From: Scytolyngbya sp. HA4215-MV1
GTDB taxonomy: Bacteria; Cyanobacteriota; Cyanobacteriia; Leptolyngbyales; Leptolyngbyaceae
Direction of reading: 5' to 3'
Length of the DNA stretch: 64,000 nucleotides
Assembly (NCBI GenBank): GCA_019359045.1
Contig: JAHHIA010000014.1
Coordinates: forward strand, 99,651-163,650
Shown: positions 37,193-44,972 of the stretch, one piece after another
Numbering within the stretch: position 1 is the first letter of the stretch
Layout: each line of letters opens with the position of its first letter
Notes under the pieces: generated by a model
What the model was told of the DNA's origin: nothing
The model's input: the letters and a program-made list of their open reading frames with translations, nothing else
The model's database searches: none
Translations under genes and position numbers: made by a program

Positions 37193-37416
37193 GTATTCAA
37201 GTCAAAGGGACAATCGATCGTCAAGGGTTTGGTCCAGGTACCTGGGCGTTGGTCACCGAGTCTGGTGAAACTTACGAGCTTCATACAGTCCCCGATGAGT
37301 TGAAGCACGCTGGGTTAACGGTCAAGGTGTCGGGACAGGTCAAAAAAGATGTCATGACCTTTGCCATGATTGGTCCTGTTTTGGAAGTGCAGGGATTTGA
37401 AATCTTGAATTCTTAG
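37189..37416 (+). CDS. Small beta-rich protein overlapping the subtilase gene
   Basis: 75 residues. The ATG overlaps the subtilase stop (ATGA at 37189-37192), a classic sign of translational coupling. Alternating strands ('KGTIDRQGFGPGTWALVTESG', shortened at its end; 'YELHTVPDELKHAGLTVKVSG') suggest an OB-like fold. No signal peptide. It could be a cytoplasmic partner or regulator of the protease, but that is inference from position. Confidence 0.75.
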   Translation: MSIQVKGTIDRQGFGPGTWALVTESGETYELHTVPDELKHAGLTVKVSGQVKKDVMTFAMIGPVLEVQGFEILNS

Positions 37417-37524
37417 AATTCTATGTTCAGGGTTGCCGACGATAACCTGTAATGCAGGCTTAATTGTCATCGCACAAAGCTCTGCGTCATGACGAGAGAA
37501 GACAGTTGTTTAAAGAAAATTACC

Positions 37525-37836
37525 TTAAGCGCTTGCCAAAACTTCTTGTAGCTTGCTTCTAAATTCCCCTTTGGGATGTCCCCCTTTGACTTCTCCCACA
37601 ATCTGAAACTCACCCTCTGGGTTGTCGCAGATGATATAGGTGGGCCACCCCATTCCTTCTTTGTCGGGGTACTGAGAGAGCAAAATTTTACGGTATTTGC
37701 GATAGGTTGCCGTGTCTTGCATTTTGACACTGACAAATTGCAATCCCAGTTCTTCAGCCACTTTCTGGTCGTAGAATGACATCTTATGGCAAATTCCGCA
37801 ATCTTCCGAAGAAAACTTAATGACCGCCCGATCCAT
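37525..37836 (-). CDS. Thioredoxin-like protein
   Basis: 103 residues. The redox motif CGIC (EDCGICHKM, about residues 13-16) and the cis-Pro loop 'GWPTYIICD' are present. The order of helices fits a truncated thioredoxin fold. No signal peptide is seen, so it acts in the cytoplasm. The active-site CGIC differs from the classical CGPC and indicates a specialised disulfide reductase or a redox sensor. An overlapping longer frame on the same strand (37467-37901) is a shadow. A possible RNA leader with a terminator lies about 200 bp upstream (38034-38130). Confidence 0.85.
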   Translation of the reverse strand: MDRAVIKFSSEDCGICHKMSFYDQKVAEELGLQFVSVKMQDTATYRKYRKILLSQYPDKEGMGWPTYIICDNPEGEFQIVGEVKGGHPKGEFRSKLQEVLASA

Positions 37837-38033
37837 ACGCTGAAATTTCTCCAGAAAAAACTTCTGTCACTGGTTATTGTTAATTGAGTGCAGTTGCCCA
37901 TCCTGATGAAATTGGCAGATTTCAGGATGGATTGATCTTCAGTTTACAGCGGTTTTTTACGGGATTGCTCGATGCCATTCGGGATTAGTGACGCTCAATT
38001 CAATGGTTTGCGTCCCAAAAGTTGGATAGGCAT

Positions 38034-38130
38034 AAAAAAATCCTCAACCCAATCGCTAAAATCGAGTTGAGGATCATAAATCAGGGTGCATCTACCATTC
38101 CACCTTTCCAGAATGGGGAGAGACATCCGG
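38034..38130 (-). ncRNA. Candidate small RNA or leader, family copy 1
   Basis: On the minus strand: box 1 CCGGATGT (38130-38123), 23 nt with a CCATTC/GAATGG hairpin, box 2 (38099-38077, core GGTAGATGCACCCTGA), then a rho-independent terminator (stem ATCCTCAAC/GTTGAGGAT and seven T, 38074-38034). The locus at 42626 has the same two boxes with the same 23-nt spacing but a different hairpin and terminator. I do not recognise the family. It is either a free small RNA or a terminating leader for the thioredoxin-like gene about 200 bp downstream. No other gene is visible in 37837-38445. Confidence 0.6.
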
Positions 38131-38445
38131 ATTAATTTCTTAGCGATCGCCGAGATAGGCAAAAACTTTTGAGTTTTTCAGTAACTTTTTTGCAAGGTAG
38201 CCGTCTTTACCTTAAGGTTCCATGCCATGATCAGTGATTGAATTGATCGGAGTAAAAATGACACCTGAATTAGGTAGCAACTTCTCCGTAGTGAGGTTTT
38301 TACGTGACCAAAATTTTCTTCATTTAACTTTTATTAAAGTTGCCTAAATGTAACGTTGCTATTGAGAATAGGAAAAGTTAGGCGGATTTGAGCGTTTGAT
38401 TGTTGTAACTGCGAAGTAGACCCTTGGTCTTCTTGGAGAGTAGCT

Positions 38446-41415
38446 GTGACCCAGGAATTTCATATTTCAGTAACTCCAGTGGGAGGAAACGAATACCTGG
38501 TTCGGACAGAGCGTGTGTCCCCCGGAGTGCCTTTGGCAGAGGAACAGGTGAGTTGGTCTGTGGATCAGTGGCTGGCACAAGCGCGGCACCTGATGAATGA
38601 CCCATTGCTTGGCTTATTGCGGGGTGAAAATACGCCTGCGCTGGGAGGGGCTTCGTTGTCGGATCAGGCGGCAAATCTCTCGGAGGATAAACCTCCCGTA
38701 CGGTTGGCTGCGTTGGGGCAACAACTCTACAATGCGCTTTTTCAAGGCACAATCCGAGATAGCTGGATGACTGCCATGGGAATTGCCCATCATCGCCGCG
38801 AACTGTTGCGTCTACGGTTGGGCTTGAAAGACGATCGTCTCCCTTATCTCCCATGGGAGGCGTTGTATGCGGGCGATCGCCCCTTGGCAACGGGAACTGA
38901 TGTGGTGTTCTCGCGCTATCAGTCTGCTTTTAGCCAGCATTTATCCTTGCCTACACCCAGAATCGCTGCACTACAACCCAATCAACCGCTCAAAATCTTG
39001 ATGGTGATTGCGGCACCGACTGATCAAGAGGTACTGGAGTTAAAGCAAGAAGCGACCTATTTAGTAGAGGAACTAAAGTCTCCACTCAAAAATGGCAGCA
39101 CTGAACCGTTGCTGGCGATTGAACACGATCCCGGTCTACGTCTGGCTAGACAGCAAGGTTTGCCAGAAATCGATCTGACGATTTTGGAACAGCCAGGGCG
39201 AGAACGGCTGACTCAAGCCTTGGAACAAGGGCAGTTTGATGTTTTTCACTATGCAGGGCATAGCAACTTGGGTCAGGCCGGTGGCAATCTCTATCTCGTG
39301 AACGATCGCACGGGCTTGACCGAAGAACTCAGCGGTGATGATCTGGCGGGGCTGCTGGTGAACAATGGCATTCGGCTAGCGGTGTTTAACTCTTGCCGGG
39401 GCAGCTATGCGCCCACTGCGGATCTCAGTAAGATTTCAGAGTCTGGAAATTTGGCGGAGGCTGTCATCAAGCGAGGGATTCCAGCTGTTTTGGCAATGGC
39501 GGAGCGAATCCCCGATGAGGTTGCGTTGACGCTCACCCGGCTGTTTTACCGAAATTTGAGAAAGGTCTACCCGATCGACCTCAGCTTGAATCGGGCGCGA
39601 CAGGGTCTCATTGCTGCCTATACCTCCAATCAATCGTCCTACTGGGCACTGCCCATTCTCTACCTCCATCCAGAGTTTGACGGTTATTTGCATACGGCGA
39701 CTGGCGAGACGGAATCGGCGGCTCCCCATCGCAGCGATCGTCATCGTTTTTCTGGGATTGATTTACCAGAAATCGATGGTAATCAAGACTACCCGGCACC
39801 CTTGACGAGCGAAACTCTGAATAGTGAATCAGAATTGGATACCATTCCCATTGATTTTCTGAATGAAAATGAGACCCCGCCCGAAGATCTGGCCCAACTG
39901 ATTCAGGATATTGAGCTAGATGATCCCAGCTACAAAGAAGATGCTGCTGTGGTTTCCGACCTGATTCGACAACTCTCTGTTGAGGAGGGAGACGAAGAGC
40001 CATTGCTCCCTGCCTCGAAAGCTGAAAGCTTGCTGCCCAACCAGGCGTTGGATTCAGGGTTGGGACTCTATCGCGAATTGCCTGAAAACCCTCAATACAA
40101 GCGATCGCCGATTCTACCCACGAATAATCAATTGGCATCGAACCGACCTGCGCCTTCGTCGTCTCAGCCGGCCAGTGGGGGGCGGCAATCCTATGCAGAG
40201 TTTCATTCGGTTCCTCGCGATCCAGAGAGCTTGATGCGCATGGTGGTTGCCTGTCAACAAGCGATTCGAGCAAATCCGCAAGATGCAGAGGCTCACTATC
40301 GCTTGGGTCGGGCTTTGTTTGAACAGGGGAAGTTAGCCCAGGCAATTAAGGCGTACGAACAGGCAATTCAACTTAATCCAGGGCTAACTGAAGCCTACGA
40401 TCGCTTGAAATTGGCGATGGATAGGCGAGAGATGACCCAGGCGGCGGCTCCGGCTGGGGGGCTGACCGTGCAGGCGGCAGCCGCTCCAGTGCAACCTTCG
40501 GTCTCCCCCAATCCGTTAGCTGCTAAAGCAAAACCGCTGGGCCTCCAACCTGCCACGTTGCCGACCCAGCCCAAAAGCAACGCGCAGAAAACCGGGGTGT
40601 TTCTACTGGCAATTTTAGGCTTGTCTGGGGTGATCGCTGCCGTTTTGCTGAATGCCAATTGGCTGCAACAACGATGGCAGCGGCACTCGCCAGTGCCTAC
40701 CAGTCGGGTGACCCCCTCCCCAACCCCGCGAGCCTCTCAACCCCTTACATCGCAACCGATTAATGTAAAAACAGCAGACACAGCTGCGGTAACGGCGTTT
40801 GCCAGTACCCATTTGCGGCAGGGTGATCTGGCAAACGCCCAACCTGCGATCGAAGCTTTGCTCGATCGCGGGGCGTTACCCCAAGCCAAAGCCGCGCTGG
40901 ATGCTGCCCCAACTCGTCTGGCAGACAATCCTGTTGTTAACTTCTTGAAAGGACGATTTGCATGGCAGTCTGTGCAAAAAGGCAACAAAGACTACAGCAT
41001 CGATGATGCCCGTCGTTATTGGGAAACAGCAACCAAACAGCAAAAAGACTCTGTCCCGTATCTCAATGCGTTGGGCTTTGCTTACTATGCGTCCGGAGAG
41101 TGGGATTTGGCAAATAGAGCCTGGTCGGATGCGTTGACACTGAGCCAGGGTAAACCCATTAACCCTCAATCTCAGTTAGAGGCTGGAGTTGCCAACACTG
41201 GCTTGGCATTGGTTGCATTTAAGTCTGCTCAGGATAAACCCGCTGAACAAAAAGAGCGTTTGCTGAATGATGCAATGCAACTGCGCCAAAAGGTGTTGAC
41301 AGATGACCCGGTCAATTTCCAACCAGAAGCTTTGGGCAAAGACTGGCGGTGGAACGAACCGACGATCGCTGACTGGAGAGCGCTGCTCGAATACAACCCA
41401 GAATCAGGACAATAG
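38446..41415 (+). CDS. Membrane-anchored CHAT-TPR protein
   Basis: A 989-residue protein starting at GTG 38446, supported by GGAGAG at 38435-38440. The CHAT peptidase domain lies about 170-410, with putative catalytic His272 (FHYAGHSN) and Cys317 (FNSCRGSY). A long acidic linker (about 420-590) follows, then TPR units (about 598-655; 'PQDAEAHYRLGRALFEQGK'). A single membrane span comes next (about 716-738; 'VFLLAILGLSGVIAAVLL'), then a C-terminal helical/TPR-like domain (about 770-989). CHAT and the first TPRs should be cytoplasmic and the C-terminus periplasmic, a layout suited to transmitting an envelope signal to a caspase-like protease. It is unrelated in architecture to the secreted CHAT protein at 14500. 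Confidence 0.92.
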   Translation: MTQEFHISVTPVGGNEYLVRTERVSPGVPLAEEQVSWSVDQWLAQARHLMNDPLLGLLRGENTPALGGASLSDQAANLSEDKPPVRLAALGQQLYNALFQGTIRDSWMTAMGIAHHRRELLRLRLGLKDDRLPYLPWEALYAGDRPLATGTDVVFSRYQSAFSQHLSLPTPRIAALQPNQPLKILMVIAAPTDQEVLELKQEATYLVEELKSPLKNGSTEPLLAIEHDPGLRLARQQGLPEIDLTILEQPGRERLTQALEQGQFDVFHYAGHSNLGQAGGNLYLVNDRTGLTEELSGDDLAGLLVNNGIRLAVFNSCRGSYAPTADLSKISESGNLAEAVIKRGIPAVLAMAERIPDEVALTLTRLFYRNLRKVYPIDLSLNRARQGLIAAYTSNQSSYWALPILYLHPEFDGYLHTATGETESAAPHRSDRHRFSGIDLPEIDGNQDYPAPLTSETLNSESELDTIPIDFLNENETPPEDLAQLIQDIELDDPSYKEDAAVVSDLIRQLSVEEGDEEPLLPASKAESLLPNQALDSGLGLYRELPENPQYKRSPILPTNNQLASNRPAPSSSQPASGGRQSYAEFHSVPRDPESLMRMVVACQQAIRANPQDAEAHYRLGRALFEQGKLAQAIKAYEQAIQLNPGLTEAYDRLKLAMDRREMTQAAAPAGGLTVQAAAAPVQPSVSPNPLAAKAKPLGLQPATLPTQPKSNAQKTGVFLLAILGLSGVIAAVLLNANWLQQRWQRHSPVPTSRVTPSPTPRASQPLTSQPINVKTADTAAVTAFASTHLRQGDLANAQPAIEALLDRGALPQAKAALDAAPTRLADNPVVNFLKGRFAWQSVQKGNKDYSIDDARRYWETATKQQKDSVPYLNALGFAYYASGEWDLANRAWSDALTLSQGKPINPQSQLEAGVANTGLALVAFKSAQDKPAEQKERLLNDAMQLRQKVLTDDPVNFQPEALGKDWRWNEPTIADWRALLEYNPESGQ

Positions 41416-41426
41416 AAAAAGCCATC

Positions 41427-41455
41427 AAAAAACCCTCTAGTTGGGGCTAGAGGGT
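41427..41455 (-). terminator. Terminator of cobM
   Basis: A 9-bp perfect stem (ACCCTCTAG/CTAGAGGGT, 41432-41440 and 41447-41455). On the minus strand it is followed by TTTTTT, 65 bp after the cobM stop. It may also help end transcription of the CHAT gene from the other side. Confidence 0.85.
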
Positions 41456-41519
41456 GGGGTACATCTATGAGTGCTCTGGGGATAACAACACTGCTGACTT
41501 CAACGAATCCGGAAAAAGG

Positions 41520-42413
41520 CTAAGGAGTTTTGGGCGATCGAGCAGGACGAAATAAATGGTCGTGCTCTGGGTGGTAGAGGTGCGATCGCACTGCTGGCAA
41601 ATGGGCAGAAGTTGCCGTCACTTTTGGCTCAGACCCCTCTGATACGGTGCCCAGGTAGCGAAACTCTGGTGGCAGGGTTGCAGCTGCCAGTGCCGGACTC
41701 ACTACATACAACGTTGTGCGGCTCAGGTTTCGCGCGCGCGTTGTCTCCGCCATTTGATCCAGCGGCACTACCCAGATTTGCTCATCTTGCCAGCCCAGAC
41801 GAAAGCAGATTGCTACCCAGGTTTCGGGTGGATAGTGTTGCAGGAGTTTCTCCTGCGAAGCTTCCACATGACGGGCACTGAGATATAAACAAAGACTTGC
41901 TTGGTGAGCTGCCAGCGATGCCAGTTCTTCGGTCGCAGGAACTTCAGTCCGCCCACTAATCCGGGTAAGAACGATACTTTGCACCAAACCCGGTACAGTG
42001 AGTTCAACCCGCAACCGCGCTGCCGCCGCCTGAAACGCACTAATTCCTGGCACCACTTCAAAGGGAATATCTGCCTCGACTAGGGCTTGCATCTGCTCTT
42101 GCACGGCGCTATAGAGGCTGGGATCGCCAGAATGGAGCCGCACTACGGACTGTCCCGATCTCACCCGATCGACCATCACCGGGATAATTTCTTCTAACGT
42201 CTTATTTGCAGTGTGGATCACTTCAGCCCTTGAACTCACTTCCTGCAAAATCTGTTGTGGCACTAGCGAATCGGCATACAGGACAACGTCTGCCTGCCTC
42301 AAAAGCCTTTGTGCCCGAATCGTGAGTAAATCTGGGTCTCCCGGACCCGCGCCCACAATATAAACGGCGGGGGAGAGATGGGACAAACTGGAGTGAGAAA
42401 GCATTTCAGTCAT
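41520..42413 (-). CDS. cobM: Precorrin-4 C11-methyltransferase
   Basis: A 297-residue tetrapyrrole methylase of the CobM/CbiF type, adding a methyl group at C11 in cobalamin synthesis. SAM-binding blocks are 'VYIVGAGPGDPDLLTIRA' (about 18-35), 'RLHSGDPSLYSAVQEQM' and 'FEVVPGISAFQAAAARL'. 'VLTRISGRTEVPATEEL' and 'YPPETWVAICFRLGWQDE' are characteristic of CbiF. The first 15 residues are extra, and the ATG three codons in is an alternative start. No other cob gene is nearby, so it is a scattered member of the pathway, as usual in cyanobacteria. Confidence 0.95.
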   Translation of the reverse strand: MTEMLSHSSLSHLSPAVYIVGAGPGDPDLLTIRAQRLLRQADVVLYADSLVPQQILQEVSSRAEVIHTANKTLEEIIPVMVDRVRSGQSVVRLHSGDPSLYSAVQEQMQALVEADIPFEVVPGISAFQAAAARLRVELTVPGLVQSIVLTRISGRTEVPATEELASLAAHQASLCLYLSARHVEASQEKLLQHYPPETWVAICFRLGWQDEQIWVVPLDQMAETTRARNLSRTTLYVVSPALAAATLPPEFRYLGTVSEGSEPKVTATSAHLPAVRSHLYHPEHDHLFRPARSPKTP

Positions 42414-42625
42414 GAACCAAGCGCGTGCGTCTGCTCCCCAATGGTATCGCTTGAGACGGTGAAGTCTGCCATCCTCTCTATCCTTCTCTGATTTGCGATG
42501 TTCTGTTAGAAAGTTGGGACGCTGGGCACTCTATCGATAGGAGAAATTGAGCAGTTCTTACGAACGATTGGGACGAAACCGGGTTCACCTGGGCAGAAAA
42601 AAGTTTCACCCAGGGTTCAATTTTT

Positions 42626-42712
42626 CCGGATGTATTGCTTCTGAGTAGAAGAGTGTAATGGTAGATGCACCCTGATTTAGCCCTGGAGGTTTCCTCCGGG
42701 CGCTTTTTTTTT
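42626..42712 (+). ncRNA. Candidate small RNA or leader, family copy 2
   Basis: Box 1 CCGGATGT (42626-42633), 23 nt with a CTTCT-GAGT-AGAAG hairpin, box 2 (42657-42679, core GGTAGATGCACCCTGA) and a terminator (GCCCTGGAGG/CCTCCGGGC with one bulge, then nine T, 42680-42712). Box order and spacing match the minus-strand locus at 38034-38130. It lies 325 bp upstream of the response regulator, so it is either independent or a terminating leader. The rest of 42414-43037 holds promoter sequence but no other gene. Confidence 0.6.
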
Positions 42713-43007
42713 GCAGATTTTGGGTATCCCTACCATGACGCAGCCCGAAAATCTGCCATTTTACGATCGCTCCGTTCAACAGGTCGGGCACACGAAATTT
42801 TTCTAGAAAAATCTTCAAATTGCGAGAAAAAAAAGACTGCCAATTTCTATGCTGTTGCCTTGCATTTCCGTTTCAGATTTTGGCAGCTCCGTAACCTTTT
42901 TCGCGATTCAGGCAAGAACGCTATAGACTAAGTACTTTATTGGATGTCTATGTGATGAGAACGCGGCTTTGGGCGAATGATCGGCTAAAGCATTTTTTAG
43001 GGCGAGA

Positions 43008-43026
43008 AAACGTGACTAAACGTGAC
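43008..43026 (+). promoter_or_regulatory. Tandem direct repeat upstream of the OmpR-type regulator
   Basis: AAACGTGAC occurs at 43008-43016 and again at 43018-43026, exactly one helical turn apart and just upstream of the ATG at 43038. Paired half-sites about 10-11 bp apart are what OmpR/PhoB-family dimers bind, so autoregulation is plausible. Confidence 0.4.
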
Positions 43027-43037
43027 CAATCGTTCTT

Positions 43038-44972
43038 ATGACAAAAATTTTGTTGGTAGAGGATGACCAGCCGACAGCCGCTGTGCTTTCAGAAGTGCTG
43101 ACGACGCAGTGTTATACGGTGGATGTGGCGACGGATGGCGAAATGGGGCTGGAACTAGCAACCGCTTCGGACTATGAACTCATTTTGCTGGACTTGCTGA
43201 TTCCCAAATTGGATGGCATTGGGTTGTGCTGTCAACTACGGACTCAGGGAATACAAAAACCTATTTTGCTGTTGACGGCGAAGGATTCTAGCGCTGATGT
43301 GGTTAGGGGTTTGGATGCGGGAGCGGATGACTATGTCACCAAGCCCTATGATTTATCCCAATTGCTCGCGCGGATTCGAGCCTTGTTACGACGGGGCACC
43401 ACCCATGTAGCACCCACGTTGTTGACTTGGGGCAATTTGTGTGTCAATCCTGTGGCGGCAGAGGTGACTTATATGGGGCAAACGTTATCTTTATCTCCCA
43501 AAGAATATAGTTTATTAGGGCTTTTTTTACGCAATCCTCAACGAGTTTTTAGTCGGAGCGATATTATCGATCGCCTTTGGTCGATCGATGCCAGCCCCAG
43601 TGAAGGAGCCGTTACCAATCTCATTAAAGATCTTCGGCAAAAGCTCAAGGCAACGGGCATGACCACCGATGTGTTCGAGACAGTGTATGGCTTGGGATAT
43701 CGACTGAAATCTGCGCCAGGGAAACAGGAGGCACAGGGGACACGGGAATACGGAAAAGGAGAGCAGCGGGAGGACCGGAGAGAGAGGGTAGAGGAGGCGA
43801 TGGCTGCCCTCTCGCCATCGGCTGCAATTCGGCAAAAGGGGTTGGCTTCTATCGACAAGGTGCTGAAGCGCTATCAAGATACCTTTGCCGCGCGGACGAT
43901 CGTTTTGGTAGAAGCCGAAGCCGCTTTGCGATCGGGCAATCTAAGTCAAGAATTGCGGGAGCGCGCTTGCCTGGAGGCACATAAGCTGGCGGGTACGTTG
44001 GGGTCGTTTGGCTATCGCCAGGGGTCGCAATTTGCCTTGGCGATCGAACATTGGTTACTGCAAGAGACCGCATTGGACACTGCTCAAATCCCCCAATTTT
44101 CGCAACTTGTGGCTGCCTTGAAGCAAACCCTGGCGCAGCCGCCGTTAGCATCTGTGGTGTCGCCATTGTCTGAAATCGCTACCATGCCTTGGGTACTGGT
44201 CATTGATGAGGATGTGGCTTTTACGGAGCAACTGAAGCAAAATGCCTTTGCCTGGGGGATGCAGGTAGAGGGTGTGTGCGATTGGACGATCGCCCAACAA
44301 ATGCTTGCAAAACGCTTACCCAGTGCCATTTTATTGAGCCTCACGTTACCAGCTCCGAATCCGGATGGCATTACGTTGGTACAAACCTTGAAGCGTCGAT
44401 TGCCTACGGTTCCCATTGTGGTGATGGCTGGACAAGATAGTTTGGCTGAGCGGGTGATGGTCGCACGATTGGGATGTGGACGGTTTTTGTATCGCCCGAT
44501 CACGATCGCCCAGATCTTTGAAGCCGTGATGCAACTGCTGGCGCAGACCCAATCAGCAACTGCCAGGGTTATGCTGGTCGATGATGATGCGATCGTGCTG
44601 GAGACCTTGCAACATTTATTGCAACCCTGGGGGCTTCAAGTGACCAACTTGCAAGACCCATCCCAGTTTTGGGAAGTGCTGAGCGCAACTCAACCAGATC
44701 TCTTAGTCCTAGATTTGGAAATGCCTGCGTTTAGTGGCATCGATCTCTGTCAGGTTGTGCGTCAAGATCCCAAATGGGGAAATTTGCCCATTCTGGTGGT
44801 CACAGCTCATACGGATATGGAGTCGATCCAACAAGTTTTTGCAGCGGGTGCGGATGATTTTATTGGTAAGCCAGTGGTGGGTCCCGAACTGGTGACGCGC
44901 GTGATTAGCCGTATCGATCGCTCCCGACTTCAACAAGAGCTTGAAATGATGAAGCGGAGAATTGGCACATGA
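43038..44972 (+). CDS. Multi-domain response regulator: REC-wHTH-HPt-REC-REC
   Basis: A 644-residue protein. REC1 (1-118) has the acidic pair at 9-10, phosphoacceptor Asp52 (LILLDLLIP) and Lys in VTKPYD. An OmpR/PhoB-type winged helix (about 128-228; 'LSPKEYSLLGLFLRNPQRVF') binds DNA. A low-complexity Glu/Arg linker precedes an HPt-like module (about 275-365; 'EAHKLAGTLGSFG'). REC2 (about 388-505) is degenerate, with Ser where the phosphoacceptor Asp should be (ILLSLTLPAPNPDG). REC3 (about 512-632) is intact (LLVLDLEMP). The protein can accept, relay and read out phosphate by itself. Its stop overlaps the start of the histidine kinase (ATGA), so the two are partners. Confidence 0.93.
   Translation: MTKILLVEDDQPTAAVLSEVLTTQCYTVDVATDGEMGLELATASDYELILLDLLIPKLDGIGLCCQLRTQGIQKPILLLTAKDSSADVVRGLDAGADDYVTKPYDLSQLLARIRALLRRGTTHVAPTLLTWGNLCVNPVAAEVTYMGQTLSLSPKEYSLLGLFLRNPQRVFSRSDIIDRLWSIDASPSEGAVTNLIKDLRQKLKATGMTTDVFETVYGLGYRLKSAPGKQEAQGTREYGKGEQREDRRERVEEAMAALSPSAAIRQKGLASIDKVLKRYQDTFAARTIVLVEAEAALRSGNLSQELRERACLEAHKLAGTLGSFGYRQGSQFALAIEHWLLQETALDTAQIPQFSQLVAALKQTLAQPPLASVVSPLSEIATMPWVLVIDEDVAFTEQLKQNAFAWGMQVEGVCDWTIAQQMLAKRLPSAILLSLTLPAPNPDGITLVQTLKRRLPTVPIVVMAGQDSLAERVMVARLGCGRFLYRPITIAQIFEAVMQLLAQTQSATARVMLVDDDAIVLETLQHLLQPWGLQVTNLQDPSQFWEVLSATQPDLLVLDLEMPAFSGIDLCQVVRQDPKWGNLPILVVTAHTDMESIQQVFAAGADDFIGKPVVGPELVTRVISRIDRSRLQQELEMMKRRIGT

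Noticed and set aside
41427..42626. Cobalamin riboswitch near cobM
   Set aside because: No conserved B12-box-like sequence is visible upstream of cobM; the RNA-like locus at 42626 is on the opposite strand.
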